Notes: generated by a model from the sequence alone, not told the origin. A DNA stretch of 64,000 bases from Tubiluchus corallicola (GCA_030141605.1 JAQGDQ010000576.1:1-64000), one strand, 5' to 3'; positions 11,695 to 24,289 are shown, counted from the stretch's first letter. Translations and numbers: made by a program.

Positions 11695-12760
11695 TTAGGG
11701 TTGCCAGATTAAAAAATTGGAAATACGGGACACTCCAAAAATTTCTCTGCAGATTACTATACATATAGTTATATAAATTTATAGGTGCCTATTAGGGGTG
11801 AGCATCGAACGTTCGAATCGAATTCGATTCGAACGAGTTTTTTTAGTTCGAACTCGATTCGAATCCAAAACTATAGATTTGAATAATTCAGTACTTCAAT
11901 CACCCATGTTCTTTATCACTAAAACGATTGAAACATTATACAATTAGCATAATTTAGCTGTGATTTTTGCACACAATTTTAAAGAAATTGCTAGTCGTTT
12001 TATTGCAGAACAAAATTTAGTGATATGCGTGATCTTTGTAAGACTAATTTTTACTGGTGGTTCGAAAACCTGTTCGAAAATCTTTCGATCTCAATTCGAA
12101 TTCGGTTTACTGAATTCGAAGTTAAAAACATAAGGCAAGGATTTTAATGGATTATGAGGAAAAGAAAATCATTTGAAAATTATTTAATACAAGCTAAAAA
12201 AATTCTGTAAAGGTGAAATTATTTGAAAATATTTATTTAATACAGACAACAGAAAAATATTATTATTATTTAATACAGGCAATAGAGATAACGAAAAGAA
12301 ATTTTGAGAAAGTGAAATCATTGAAATTCTTATTCAATACAGACAATATAAAAATGTAAAGGAAAATATTTTTGAAAATTATTATTTAATACAAACAATA
12401 CGAAAAATAAACTAAAAATTGTTTTGTGTAGATAATATGAAAAAAAGCAAAACTAAGAAACTTGTATAGACACGTCAGTTTTGCATAAACTTCTAGCAAT
12501 ATCAGTTTCCTCATTACATTTGGATTGATTTCATCAAGAGAATCTGAGAAAAGAAAGTATAGGCGTAATTATTATTTATAAAGTTATTTATCAGCCTACT
12601 TATAAAATTACAGCTAACAACCATAAGAAGGTAGTAAAAATAAAATTTTATTACGAAATTTGAAGATGAACAAATACGGGACATTTAGGTATCCCTGAAA
12701 GGTCAGTACGGGACAAAATTATCAAATATGGGATATATAAGGGACGTCTGGCAACCCTAA
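11695..12760. mobile_element. TIR element, 1.07 kb, with TTCGAA-rich core
   Basis: TIRs TTAGGGTTGCCAGA and TCTGGCAACCCTAA, flanked by CTGTAA on both sides (11689-11694, 12761-12766). Inside at 11800-11875 and 12060-12125 are runs of GAATTCGA/TCGAATTC that fold back on themselves. No coding capacity. Confidence 0.7.
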
Positions 12761-12766
12761 CTGTAA

Positions 12767-13247
12767 TGTAGCAGTGGCACTTTTATGATACCGAATTATT
12801 AACATCGTCTGCCTCAATAATTATAAAACTTTAACTCGATTTAGCAAACTCAAATTTAAATGAAAATTGAATTTAAAGAGTTCAGTAACATTTCATAGAT
12901 ACAAACAAACTGAGAATATGTAAGTTACTTACAACCATATCAATAACATATAAAAATATTTAAACTTTTATTATTTTTTTAGTTAGCAATAATTTTACAT
13001 GTGCGAATAATAGTAATAAAACAAGGAATGTTAATATACATCTGTGCAAACAAGCAAAGTTTTTAATTATTAATTAAATGCAATAAATGCTATGATAATT
13101 GTAAGTGTTTATGAACTCCTCAAAAAACTCACTAATATTGCAATTATTAATTAATTATTCTTAATTTTAAGAATGAAGGAGAGAAAAATTTATTACAGTA
13201 TTATTTCCTCAAATGCTGTAAATTAGGCTGACAGTAAGTACTAGTTT
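12767..13247. other. Intergenic, AT-rich
   Basis: Very AT-rich with short homopolymers. No feature recognised. Confidence 0.4.
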
Positions 13248-13868
13248 CTTAAATGAAAACAGGATGATTTTTTATATACTACCCCATTTTCAAGTATGGC
13301 AAGAAGTATACATTTTAACACCAATGATACTGCAAAAAAGTATTAATTAAATAATAGACTAAAATCATAACTAAAGGCTGGCGAGCCCAATTAGTGATGA
13401 CATCACAAACTAACATAATTTTCAACAGCAAAAATATTTCACGAGCGTGTTGCACGTGTTTGCAAAAGCAAAAATTGAAGTACAGTGCTACTGTAAGATA
13501 TTCAGTGTGTTGTACTAAAACTCAGGCAACTTTTAAGATAGCAAGTGAAATTTCAAATTTACTGCTGTGCTCACGCACAAGCTGTTGAATGTGTGCAGTA
13601 TGTCACAAACTAATAGAATTGAACTGAGAGGTACGGCACCTGTTTTTTGTGCAACGCATATCCGAAAAGCAGGTGCTAGTGGCCGTTTAACTAGCGAATG
13701 GCGAAATGCATGTAACAGGGAAGAACTAGTGGCGCGAACGTGAAATTGTGTTTGTGCGGTAATAATTCTTTCACCCAAGTCATTCTTGAAAAAATCCTGT
13801 TTCCTTTCAATATTTTGAAAGAGTAGATTGTTGATCTACAGTTTAAGATTGGGTCCAGTTTTCCTTTA
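13248..13868 (+). repeat. Dispersed repeat family R1, copy 1
   Basis: About 600 bases shared, in the same orientation, with 20280-20836 and 46020-46435. Common landmarks are 'atatactaccccatttt', 'atgacatcacaaac' and 'cacgagcgtgttgcacgtgt', ending near 'ggtccagttttcctttaa'. No TIR, LTR or coding frame was identified, so the class is unknown. Confidence 0.7.
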
Positions 13869-14347
13869 ACAGAGTGGAAAAATTTAAACAGGTTTAGTTT
13901 TCATCCACTGACATTTTCCATAGAAAATTACAACAAGGAAAGACTCAAGCATAATGTCTTAATCAGGCTACTTTAATCTAGTAATGAAGACCTGTAAATA
14001 TAGGCTTCCAGTCCAAATGAAGCCTGATCAAAACGTGGAACTTTGGCTATTAAGCAAAACCAAACAAAAATCTCTTAATTAATACTTAACATGAACAACT
14101 TTGATGACAGTTTGTTTAATTACACAAATCAACACAATCACCACATTCATATATAAAATATTCTCACAGTTTTCATTGTAGCAAATAATGCAAATGCCGG
14201 GTTCTACAAATCGACAAGGACATTTATACAAACCAGCCTTCAAATAAAAATGTTTAGTAATTTCATTCCAACGAGTAAATAAATTGCTCAAAATGTTCAA
14301 ATCACTAAGCATCAAATAACTTGATAATATTTAGTCTGGCAATTAAT
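13869..14347. other. Intergenic, nothing recognised
   Basis: AT-rich sequence between repeat R1 and the solo LTR. No coding or RNA signal. Confidence 0.4.
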
Positions 14348-14352
14348 AAAAG

Positions 14353-14853
14353 TGTGGAAGTTGTAACTGTATATATTTAGGTGCTGCCATCTATTGACTA
14401 ATCACTTTACATTTTACTAGCCAAACTCACCCCTAGTATAATTGTTCGGTCCAGTGAATATGCATACTCACTGGATCTCTCCCTATTTTACAGTAATGGT
14501 TTTTGTGAAGCCAAGTTTGCATAGTTGCCTCTACCTATATATACTGACTGGATTCTACTTCTAGTCACTGTCTCACTCTCAGTGCAGTGCAGAAGTCATG
14601 CTAGTCGTGCTACACAACTGTCTAACTCACACTCTCAGTGCTGTCCAGCAGTCGTGATCCTCATTTTACTTACTGTCTAACTCTCAGTGATCAGTGCAGG
14701 ACACTCTGGTCCTCAGTGTTCAGTGTAGCAGGCATTCTACATGTGTGTATGTAGTCTAATAAACGTTTTCAGTTTTTTGTGCAAATATGTAGTACAGTGT
14801 TTTATTCTTTTTCTACTAAGTGTTCAACTACAACCTCATACATGACTTTCACA
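14353..14853 (+). mobile_element. Solo LTR, copy 1 (501 bp)
   Basis: Starts TGTGGAAGTTG and ends CATGACTTTCACA, with the 5-bp duplication AAAAG on both sides (14348-14352, 14854-14858). It contains TATATATACTGACTGG as a TATA region and AATAAACG near the 3' end as a poly(A) signal, the layout of an LTR. It shares these landmarks with 21992-22679 and 61777-63284. No internal retroelement region is adjacent, so it is a solo LTR. Confidence 0.88.
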
Positions 14854-15080
14854 AAAAGTGCAGATTAACGTATGCACATATATCTTCTTGGATGTCGGCA
14901 GTCCAGGACACAAGTTATCACTGAGCTGTTGAAAAATAGAAACCACTCAAAGTAAATTGGCTTGTCAAATGTTTGCTAGTCAATTGCTGTTACAAATGTA
15001 AGTAACAATGGATGTATCAATTAAAAATGTGAGACAAAAACTGCAATCGTCTAATCAAACATTAGCAAATAATTCGACAG

Positions 15081-15167
15081 CTATATGATGACTGGTCGCT
15101 GAGGCAAACACAGATTGTAATGAGCAGTAGCATCCCAGAAATCATCTCTTTTCCATCCACACCAACC
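15081..15167 (-). CDS. UFSP2: UFSP2 terminal exon
   Basis: Acceptor ATTTCAG at 15168-15170, then [11 protein letters not shown] and [13 protein letters not shown] followed by TAG. The [19 protein letters not shown] ending is diagnostic of UFSP2. It joins the previous exon (..IIQSK) in phase 0. Confidence 0.95.
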   Translation of the reverse strand, partial: GWCGWKRDDFWDATAHYNLCLPQRPVII

Positions 15168-16485
15168 CTGAAATTACAGTAAAGTTAGAATATGATCAGT
15201 GTTCATTAAATATATGTAAACATAGCACAATCTGTTACCTTTCTTGCTACCATTTCCACTAACACATCCTTCTACCCTTCCTGTGTGATCTAACCTTTCT
15301 CCCAGTTCTTTTTTTTGTTCACTCATCCATTCTTTTTAATCGGGTTCACATGACAGTGGGCTTATACAAGCCTTTGCTTCTCTAGCCCACTGCAGTACAA
15401 TTATTCTTTTATGATAACGATAGTGTATGAAACATAAAAATTTAATACAGTAGATGTAATAATTTTGATGTCACTGTGTGCTTTATATTGTACTGAATGT
15501 GATAATAATGATAAATAAAATAAATAAAAAAATAAAACATTGATTCTGTTACCATACAAGTCATAGCCGCCATTCATACGCTTTAATTTAATCGCCTGTT
15601 GAGAGACTATGGGAATTACTTGCATTATAAAGCGAGCATGCCAAATATTTGGCAATAATTTTTTTTAACATTGAAGTTCAGCAAGGTGCCAGTGTACAGT
15701 AAATATGGTTGACGTTCATCTAGAGTTCGAATCACAAAGAATGAACTGGATGTAGCCAAATTTTTTTTAGAATAAACTAGCCAGTCAAAAATAAAATAAA
15801 TTTATACTAACATAAAAATATGAATCATTATTGAAAAGGAAATTCAAGAGTTAATTCGCAAAGAGGTAACGGGTTTGTCAATTGCTTATAAGCATTATAT
15901 TTACAAGGAATTTGTTTAAGTAACAGATATGAAGGTCTTAACTCACAGATTTCGATCACCTTCAATTTTCTTTAAAAGGTGCGTCTCAAAGTGTAAATAA
16001 GTTTACGATCAACAATCAGGCACTGACAAATTTACAAAAATTAATTTTAGAACATGTTCCTGAACTGATCCAAGTAGCTTTGTCTGTTCCAACCTTAAAG
16101 ACATACAGCGGAAATAACTTTGGAGAACCAGAAAAGTTCAGTACGGGTCTCAACAACAGTGTTTGGTAGTAATGCATTATTGTAGTCAGGTTACCAGTGG
16201 CAGCTGTTGTATAGGTAGTGTGGAACTGCAGCACCCCCTATATTCACTCGATATTATCGATAATATTCAATATGATAAGCCTTTTTTCTTAGTTCTTTCT
16301 TTATACTTGTACGGTCCAGAACACGTGAGGGTAGTACTGTTTGCTTCACAACCCAGCACAGCGTGTTCACAGCTCAATTATCGTGGTGCTTGGCTGTTGT
16401 GTGCATGCGGTCATGCGCACACGTCTGAGATAAGTTGCTGCACTCTAGGTAGAGAGAGCGAGTACTGTCGCTCATGCAGTGTGTG
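15168..16485. other. UFSP2 last intron, unfeatured part
   Basis: AT-rich intron DNA with a few near-palindromic stretches (for example 'gatattatcgataatatt' at 16250). No other gene is visible. Confidence 0.4.
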
Positions 16486-16836
16486 CGATCCTTGAACGTC
16501 TCCAGGGCGCACGCCTGGGCAAGGTGTATGGAGATGCTGAGTTGCCCAGGCAACAGGAACCCCCTCTCTTCCTCCCTGGTGTAGTCCAAAGGAAAGCGGA
16601 GCGATACGTTTGGCACCAGGTTGGCTGCAGGAGCTGCCGGAGTCAGTGAGCATGCTGCACTGGTCCGCCTTCGGGGCTCCACTCCTGATTTGGAAGGTTT
16701 ACTCCTCTACACATGGCCGTTAGGTCACTTGACCTCCTCCGCCCTCTAGCCGTTGGCTGCTTGTGCAGCTCCTCCGCCTAGTGTCGAGATACAGTGTGGG
16801 CATCCCGCAAGCTACAGCACCTGGTATTCCTAGGCG
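16486..16836 (-). mobile_element. 5S-headed SINE, copy A (interrupted by gap)
   Basis: On the minus strand it reads, from the gap, CGCCTAGGAATACCAGGTGC (the 3' end of a 5S rRNA-like head), then the common body starting ATGCCCACACTGTATCTCG. It stops at the GATCG point of the body, so the 3' third is missing. The rest of the 5S head falls in the N run. Confidence 0.8.
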
Positions 16837-17135
16837 NNNNNNNNNNNNNNNNNNNNNNNNNNNNNNNNNNNNNNNNNNNNNNNNNNNNNNNNNNNNNNNN
16901 NNNNNNNNNNNNNNNNNNNNNNNNNNNNNNNNNNNNNNNNNNNNNNNNNNNNNNNNNNNNNNNNNNNNNNNNNNNNNNNNNNNNNNNNNNNNNNNNNNNN
17001 NNNNNNNNNNNNNNNNNNNNNNNNNNNNNNNNNNNNNNNNNNNNNNNNNNNNNNNNNNNNNNNNNNNNNNNNNNNNNNNNNNNNNNNNNNNNNNNNNNNN
17101 NNNNNNNNNNNNNNNNNNNNNNNNNNNNNNNNNNN
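16837..17135. other. Assembly gap (299 N)
   Basis: A run of 299 undetermined bases directly abutting the 5S-like head of SINE copy A. The repeat probably caused the assembly break. Open frames drawn through it are meaningless. Confidence 1.
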
Positions 17136-17406
17136 CAGAGGACTGGAGCAGTTCAGTACCGGTCTTATCAGGGTGACCATCATAGCGAACACGGTGAATT
17201 GATTTCAATTCCAGCGATGCGAAGATTTCAACAGGTTTGTGCCAAACAATATTACAAAATAGTATAAGAAGGTATTAAGATTATTCCGGAATTAGCCAGC
17301 AAAAAATCTGGAGTCAGCCAAATAAAACTCCTCGAAAATGTTCCTGGCAAAGTGCCAGGAAGTTCGTTAATGTTTAGGAAAAAAATTAACAATGATCACC
17401 TATTCC

Positions 17407-17915
17407 CAGGGTGCATAAGATTATGGATATGTGTAAAATAAATAAAATAGCTTATTTTATGGATTTTTTTAAATTTCATTTTATGGATTTTTGGTCTTAT
17501 TTTATGGATACTAATAAAATAAGAAATAGACTATATCTGGAACGAGATGCCCAGGGGGAAATCAATTAAAAAGTAAAAACAGGAGTGCTTGAAACGTGTT
17601 TTTAAACACGCAGGACTTAGTTTTAATTTTATCGGTTTCATATCACTTCAAATTTAATCAAATTTTACGAGACAATGCCTTGTAATTCATCACTTCAGTT
17701 CAAATAATTCATCTATTTGGTACGAATGTAGAATGCCCTCTAGGCTGAAGTTTCCGATCCAATGCCTGTATTCAGTTTTGATTGCCTTATTTTGTACAAA
17801 AAATCACAAAAAATATTTTTTTACTTTATGCATTTCTTATTTTATGGATTTTCCAAATTTTATTTTATGGATTTTTGGTCTTATTTTATGGATATCCATA
17901 ATCTTATGCAGCCTG
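17407..17915. mobile_element. hAT-type MITE, 509 bp
   Basis: Ends CAGGGTGCATAAGATTATGG and CCATAATCTTATGCAGCCTG, with the perfect 8-bp duplication CCTATTCC (17399-17406, 17916-17923). The interior repeats 'ttattttatggat' in both halves. Non-coding. Confidence 0.88.
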
Positions 17916-18159
17916 CCTATTCCACAATGTTAATGAATTATGTCCATTTCTAGTCAAAGTTTAAAAAATCAGCGTAAAGAAAAAAGCTTTCCGCTTGATC
18001 ACAACACGTTTCTAATTTCCTTGAAAAATTAACTTTAGAAGAAATACTCTCACTGGAATCACGTCGTCACACATTTGATGGTAATGAAATTTTCCGCTAA
18101 AAAGTGCTGCCAAAAATAACCGTCTCTTAATGAACCTCGCAAGTTTTCTGTTCACATAC

Positions 18160-18284
18160 CTTTGACTGTATGATTTTCAAATCCTCTGCGCCTGTATAAT
18201 GTGGATCCAGGATCAGATATTTCACATCTCCAGTGGCGTCATTCCAGTAAATGCCAAGAATAGTATGCGCTAGTACACCGCCAC
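18160..18284 (-). CDS. UFSP2: UFSP2 exon with Asp-Pro-His catalytic box
   Basis: Acceptor CATTAG before 18284, donor AAG/gtatgt after 18160. It encodes [15 protein letters not shown] and [21 protein letters not shown] supplies the catalytic Asp and His of the family. The leading GT completes the Gly codon of the preceding exon (MIG/GG). Confidence 0.96.
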
Positions 18285-18431
18285 CTAATGGGAAAATTAT
18301 GTAACAGTTTCACACGTTCTTATTAGGCATGGTGTACTAATATAATTATATATTTTACTATTACAAACTTGCACAGCTGGGTTTTACTTGTGTTTGCCAC
18401 AACGTATGTAAAGTCCATTATTCCTTTAGCA

Positions 18432-18931
18432 CAGGGGTGTGCAAATTGCAGCCCGCGGGCCACTTGCGGCCCGTCGAGAGAATTTGCGCGGCCCGCGAAG
18501 AGATTTGTCAACCTAATGAAAGTGCGGGCCGGGCGATTAATTGAGTGTATCCAGCTGAAGTCCGTGCCACGATCCTAAAGATAGTGCGGGTAGTTTTTTC
18601 TACTAGATCGGATGCCATTAGCCCTTACAAGACGGTTGTAGCTTAATGTCACTGTACTACACAGGCTGTGTGATACACATTACTAATATGCATTGTAATG
18701 AAATTACCACTATCTGTCCTGAGTGTAGAAATATATGGTTTGTAATATAAATTTTAATAACTTCTAAAATAGTTTCTTGAGTATAGTAGTAATGATGTGT
18801 GCAGGTCGGATGCAAAAAATCGTTATTAGGCCTTTCTGTACTTGGCTCCTTGATCAAACTGCCTGTGGCCCGCAGGAATTGTGGGAAAGTTTAATGTGGC
18901 ACAGCTAGTCTGATAATTTGCACACCCCTGT
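18432..18931. mobile_element. hAT-type MITE, 500 bp
   Basis: TIRs CAGGGGTGTGCAAATT and AATTTGCACACCCCTG, then a GGCCCGCGGG-rich subterminal region. The flanks CTTTAGCA and TCCTAGCA agree at 6 of 8 positions, an aged 8-bp duplication. A relative lies at 53456-53873. Confidence 0.85.
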
Positions 18932-18939
18932 CCTAGCAG

Positions 18940-19309
18940 GTTATGTGGCAGGACGGGAAGACGATGGGGATGCAACAGAAGAAAATATTGTCACCTGATG
19001 TCCTTAGTAGTAATAGAAGTTGCTGTTGGTAATGCTACCGTTCTTACCGTGTACTGACAAATGACGAAAGGTGAAATTGACAACAAAACGAAATTTTAAA
19101 CAGATCGTTAGCAAACTAGTGTTAAAACCAGGTGTCCTTCTAAAAAATTAAACGAGTGTTTACTTCTAAGGTGGGAAGATCGTTTACCAGAGCCACCTGT
19201 TGAATATTTGTGTCAGACAGTTTAGCAGTAATGAGCTGTAAAAGAGCAGAAGTGAGTTTTGCAAAACAGGTGGTGGACAGGAATAGGATGAAAAAGAAAG
19301 TAGGCTCTG
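18940..19309. other. UFSP2 intron, unfeatured part
   Basis: Sequence between the hAT MITE and the piggyBac-like element. No feature recognised. Confidence 0.4.
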
Positions 19310-19313
19310 TTAA

Positions 19314-19884
19314 CCCTTTCATACGAATTGTATCCCGTGGGATATGAGAATATTTTCTGCCATTAAAATTAATAAAATTTTAAAACTGACAGTTATTTGA
19401 TCTGTTAATAGTTATTTTTATTTAAGCCAATAACAACAGACTAAAAATGGTGATAAAATGGCAAACTAGACAATCTACGTAGCATAAAAAACTGCGCAAG
19501 GTACAGTACTTTAGAAACGACATTGTACAGATCAGCATAGCATGCACACTAAATGTCTTAAATACTTTAAAAAATTATCAGCAGTTGCAAAATGAAGCAC
19601 ATTTTATGCTTCCATTGAATCCCAATGTATCTCGTGGAATACAGGCTATATTTAGGTAGAAAAAATTATCAGCAGTTGCAAAATGAAGCACATTTTTTAC
19701 TTTTGTTGTGTTTTTAAAAAAGTCAGACTTTGTTTTTTTGCACATGACAAAGAATGTTGTGTATGTAGGTAGGTAGAATGAAGGTAGAAAAAAATTATTA
19801 TTATGTGTAAACAAGATGGACTGAACAAAAGTAGCAAGCCAAAAAATTATTTCTTATTAAAAAAATAATTTGGGACTGAAAGGG
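19314..19884. mobile_element. piggyBac-like MITE
   Basis: The ends CCCTTTCA and TGAAAGGG are inverted and bounded by TTAA on both sides (19310-19313, 19885-19888), the hallmark target site of piggyBac transposons. The interior has two related motifs with 'gtatcccgtgggata' and 'gtatctcgtggaata' and no transposase. Confidence 0.78.
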
Positions 19885-20057
19885 TTAAGGATCTACCAAG
19901 ATGGAGAAGCCAAAAAAACATTTAATGAGGTTTGTTTTAAACCTTCTTCAAGAATTATAATAAAAAAGTTCGTGTAGAAATGTAAAGAATACCACAAAGA
20001 AGCAGCACTGGTTTACATCATTTCTGCTTTACAACTCAAGGCAACATTGTTTTTTAC

Positions 20058-20160
20058 CTATCATAACTGGAGTCCCCTGTGTCTGAAAATGGACGGCTAA
20101 CTCACGAGCCTTGCTGCTAAGTTCGGATCCCGAACTCACGAAAAGAATTTTTGACTGAAT
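20058..20160 (-). CDS. UFSP2: UFSP2 exon
   Basis: Acceptor TTTTCAG, donor ATAG/gtaaaa. It encodes [19 protein letters not shown], then [15 protein letters not shown] plus the first base of a Gly codon. It matches the UFSP2 core between the IGS..LD.LLG and [11 protein letters not shown] motifs. Confidence 0.95.
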
Positions 20161-20279
20161 CTGAAAACAACGCAAGATAACTCATGTTTAAAGCACGTTA
20201 TGTAAGACAGCGGTATTGAATTGTGAATTCTACGTGTAAATCAAAACGAGAAAACTAATATAAATAGTAAATAGACCAA

Positions 20280-20836
20280 TTTTTTTTAAACGAAGACAGG
20301 ACGATTTTTCATATACTACCCCATTTTGAAGTACGGTAAAAAGTATACATTTCAACACAATCAATACTGGAAAAGCGTTTCTGATAGTTAAATAATAGAT
20401 TGAAATCTTAATTAATGGCGGGCGAGCCCAACTATTAATGACATCACAAACGAACATAATTTCCAACAGCAAAAATATTCCACGAGCGTGCTGCACGTGT
20501 TTGTGAGAGAGAAATTGAAGAACAGTGCTACTGTAAGAGATTGTACTAAAACTCGGCAGGTTTTAGGATTTGCATGAGTTGTTGAACGTGTGCAGTACGT
20601 CACAAACTAACACATCTGAACTGAGAGGTACAGTACCTGTTTTTTATGCAATACATTTCTGAAATGCAGGCGCTAGTGGGACGAACGCGAAATTGCATTT
20701 ATGTGGTAATAATTCTTTCACTAGTTTGAAAATTATTATTTTTATTATTATTATTAATAATTATTTCGTTTAATATTTTAAGGAGTTAACTGTTTTGATC
20801 TACAGTTTAATATTAGGTCCGGTTTTGCTTTAATTG
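20280..20836 (+). repeat. Dispersed repeat family R1, copy 2
   Basis: Same landmarks and orientation as 13248-13868, including 'cacgagcgtgctgcacgtgt' and the ending 'ggtccggttttgcttta'. It lies in a UFSP2 intron. Confidence 0.7.
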
Positions 20837-20994
20837 GTGCATAACATATTTTCCCCAAACTGTGTTTGTGGATATTTCTTAAAACTCAAGAGCATTTGTC
20901 CCTGGAATACTTTCATTATTATCAAGATGGAGCTGCTATGTTCAGTTAATTAAATAACATGTTATTAGCACTATCAACATTTTACAATATTAGC

Positions 20995-21512
20995 AAACTT
21001 ATCATTGAATATGTCATTGTATCTTGGTGGAAGTGATACCTTTAATGTTTTGATGGTAAGTGTAAATCATTTTACAATATTAGCAAACTGTATCATTGAA
21101 TATGTCATTGTATCTTTGTGGAAGTCATACCTTTAATGTTTTGATGGTAAGTGTAAATCATTTTACAATATTAGCAAACTGTATCATTGAATATGTCATT
21201 GTATCTTTGTGGAAGTCATACCTTTAATGTTTTGATGGTAAGTGTAAATCATTTTACAATATTAGCAAACTTATCATTGAATATGTCATTGTATCTTGGT
21301 GGAAGTGATACCTTTAATGTTTTGATGGTAAGTGTAAATCATTTTACAATATTAGCAAACTGTATCATTGAATATGTCATTGTATCTTTGTGGAAGTCAT
21401 ACCTTTAATGTTTTGATGGTAAGTGTAAATCATTTTACAATATTAGCAAACTGTATCATTGAATATGTCATTGTATCTTTGTGGAAGTCATACCTTTAAT
21501 GTTTTGATGGTA
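20995..21512. repeat. 91-bp tandem repeat, ~5.7 copies
   Basis: The unit begins ATCATTGAATATGTCATTGT, continues through CCTTTAATGTTTTGATGGTA and ends ATTTTACAATATTAGCAAAC. Copies alternate between 'cttggtggaagtgatacc' and 'ctttgtggaagtcatacc' forms. Each unit contains GATGGTAAGT, a strong splice-donor-like string. Confidence 0.93.
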
Positions 21513-21985
21513 AGTATAAATTTTTTTATTGCATTTAAAATTACATTAGGAGCACTAAACATTTTAACATGAACAGACTTTAGGATCCTTTTTATGTATG
21601 TATGGAAAATTTTAAGATACTCAACGACTCTTATTGTTTACTGTTCAATTATCTATAATATTCGTTGTATCACAATGTTAACTTTGATGTGTACATGCCT
21701 TTTTGTTTGTATTTATATTACTTCATTTTATTTGCACTTCTGCTTGTACACATGACTTGCACAGTGGGGATTCAGTTTTAGAACTGTCTAATCTAACTAA
21801 ATAAACTATGTTTAAACTAAACTAATATATAAGCTAAAAGAACAATTAAACAAAAATCTTCTTCATCCTGCATAAATTAACATATACTTTGAGGTAATTT
21901 TTATCAGCCAGTTCCTTAATAATTTTATTGGTTTTTGATTTTTAGATCAATGATGTAGAAATTTGCAAACATGTTATTGTAAAAC
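21513..21985. other. UFSP2 intron, unfeatured part
   Basis: AT-rich; no feature recognised before the LTR duplication at 21986. Confidence 0.4.
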
Positions 21986-21991
21986 GTATAC

Positions 21992-22679
21992 TGTGGAAGT
22001 TGGAATTGTACATTTTAATTAGGTGCTGCCATCTATGGGCTAATCCTGTTACATTCTACCAGCTGACTTACCCCCAGTATAATTGTATGGTCCAGTGAAT
22101 GCATACACACTGGTCCTCTCCCTATTTTAAAGTAATGATTGTTGTGAAGCCTGTGCAAGTCTGCATAGGTCACCTATACCAATATATACTGACTGTTTTT
22201 ACTTTCTAGTCACTCTCACTCTCAGTGTTCAGTGCAGGAGACTCTCACACTCTAACTCTCAGTGTTCAGTGCAGACTCTCTCTCACTCTCAGTGTTCAGT
22301 GCAGGAGACTCTCACCCTCACTCTCAGTGTTCAGTGCAGGAGACTCTCACACTCTAACTCTCACTGTTCAGTGCAGGAGACTCTCACTCTAACTCTCAGT
22401 GTTCAGTGCAGGAGACTCTCACACTCTAACTCTTACTGTTCAGTGCAGGAGACTCTCTCACCCTCACTCTCAGTGTTCAGTGCAGGAGACTCTCACTCTC
22501 TAACTCTCAGTGTTCAGTGCAGCAGTCATGCTATTCATGTGTCTGTAGTTTCAATGAACACTTTTCTGTTGTGTGCCGTGCAAATATGTATTATAGATTT
22601 TTTATTCTTGTTCATACTTCTGTGCCTAAACTCAATCATAACGAAGTGAGTGATCTACAACTTCAAAATGACTTTCACA
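21992..22679 (+). mobile_element. Solo LTR, copy 2 (688 bp)
   Basis: TGTGGAAGTTGG to TGACTTTCACA, flanked by GTATAC on both sides (21986-21991, 22680-22685). Same TATA and downstream landmarks as 14353-14853. It carries about nine units of a CTCTCACTCTCAGTGTTCAG, TGCAGGAGA minisatellite in its middle. Confidence 0.9.
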
Positions 22680-22685
22680 GTATAC

Positions 22686-23629
22686 AATGTTCACTTCAGT
22701 AGCAAAATTGAACAAACAGTCATAAAAGTTGGCAATATGATACTGTAGACATTTTGTATTCTTTAACATTGCTTTAACAGTAGAAAATTTGCATCCTTTC
22801 TCAATGCTGTCTCTCTAGATCAACTGAAACTTGCATGCCTGAGAGAATAGAGCTGTAATCACATGACCAGAGATTCAAGTTCCTATTGGAAGGTACATCA
22901 CATTCATGCATACAGACCATAAATGGAAAGGTCACCTATACTCTACAGACTACTAGTTAAACCAAAATCAAAGTCTACTTGGCTTTTTTGATAGCAGAAT
23001 AAAGATTATTGGTTTACAGAAAGCTGTGTTATAATGTTATAATTTTTCTCTATTTAAACTTGAGTAAGAGAGTTAGAACCAGAATTAAAGCATGAAATTA
23101 ACAACCTAATTACTCTGATTAATGAATACGTATCAAAGAAAAGGGAAATAATATTTAGAAACAAAATCAATCTCTGACAAACTTTGTACAATTAGAGTAA
23201 AACAATGACTGTAGATGGCAGCATAGACTAATTCAGTACTTTAGTGTAGTAGACTGACAATTAAATGGGTCACATAACACTACAATCGCGTACTCGGTAC
23301 AATAAGCGACAAATGACACATTAATGATTTTGATCGGCCGACTTACCTTGTACACTGGGTTCGTTAAGGTCATCAAACAAATTGGGTTTTTCGGGGTTAC
23401 CCATGCTTCACATTTTGGATTGGACATGAACGTGAAAGGAAAATTCAAAATGATGCTTTCCAATCTTTCAAAAAACCCATGTGTCAGAAGTACCAACAAA
23501 CAGCACTACCGAACAAAACTATTGCCAGGAAATTTTCTACATTTTGCTGACAATTTTTATTGAAGTTGACCAACTAAAATTGTAATTGTGCCATCACCAG
23601 CCTTGTGAGCCCACGCAAGCAAATTTATA
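22686..23629. other. UFSP2 intron, unfeatured part
   Basis: An 88-codon minus-strand frame at 23233-23499 shows no family signature. I see no other supported feature. Confidence 0.4.
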
Positions 23630-23975
23630 CTGTCGACCCTCGTTAAACCGGACCACGTTAGCCCGTATATCGGATAAGACGGACGTCATCCGTGGTAAAG
23701 GAAACTGACCGATTTCCGTCCGGGCCGGAGCGCTAAACACAACACGGCCTACCAACTGTACAATAATTTCATTATCCTCACAGGTTAACTATTTTAAAGT
23801 AATATACAGTATAGAATATAGTGCACAGTATATAGTGCAATGTATATAGGCCTTATTAAGGTGATTATTCCTGTATAATATAGATCATATATAGGCATAT
23901 CGGGTAAATCGGACAATCGGCTAAACCGGACCACCCCCCCCCCCCCAATTAGTCCGGTTTAACGAGGGTTGACTG
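23630..23975. mobile_element. Tigger/pogo-like MITE (346 bp)
   Basis: Inverted ends GTCGACCCTCGTTAAACCGG and CCGGTTTAACGAGGGTTGAC, flanked by TA. An internal C-tract lies at 23933-23946. It ends 48 bases from a UFSP2 exon. Confidence 0.88.
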
Positions 23976-24022
23976 TACTATCGCTACGACAAGCAGCAAT
24001 TAGAGAAATTACAAAAGCTTAC

Positions 24023-24121
24023 TCCTAATAGATGATCAAGACAGAATCCGACTTCGCTGGATCCAATCCACTGTTTTGACCCAACTAAACTGGATGGTTT
24101 GTCTCCAATATCAACCAGCGC
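24023..24121 (-). CDS. UFSP2: UFSP2 exon (LVDIGDKP)
   Basis: Acceptor TTTTTTAG, donor GGA/gtaagc. It encodes [18 protein letters not shown], then [15 protein letters not shown], a hallmark UFSP2 stretch following HREIQQ. Both ends are phase 0. The exon sits at the downstream end of the 21-kb intron that houses the GPCR array. Confidence 0.96.
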
Positions 24122-24289
24122 CTAAAAAAGAAAAAAATGCGTATTAAGACTAACGAATGTTTGAAAAATTCCTCCAGAGTTCACTCGGATAACAAATCGA
24201 TGAGAAAAGCATAACATCAAGGTAAATTCTGCGAGTCCTGCACATTGTCATCCATTTCTTTTTCTTCAGTTCCATCTGTTGTAAACATT

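Noticed and set aside
16720-17267. ORFs spanning the N run
   Set aside because: The open frame is created by undetermined bases.
23233-23499. 88-codon minus-strand ORF as a possible extra exon
   Set aside because: No family motif, and it is not needed between UFSP2 exons at 24023 and 20160, which join directly in phase.
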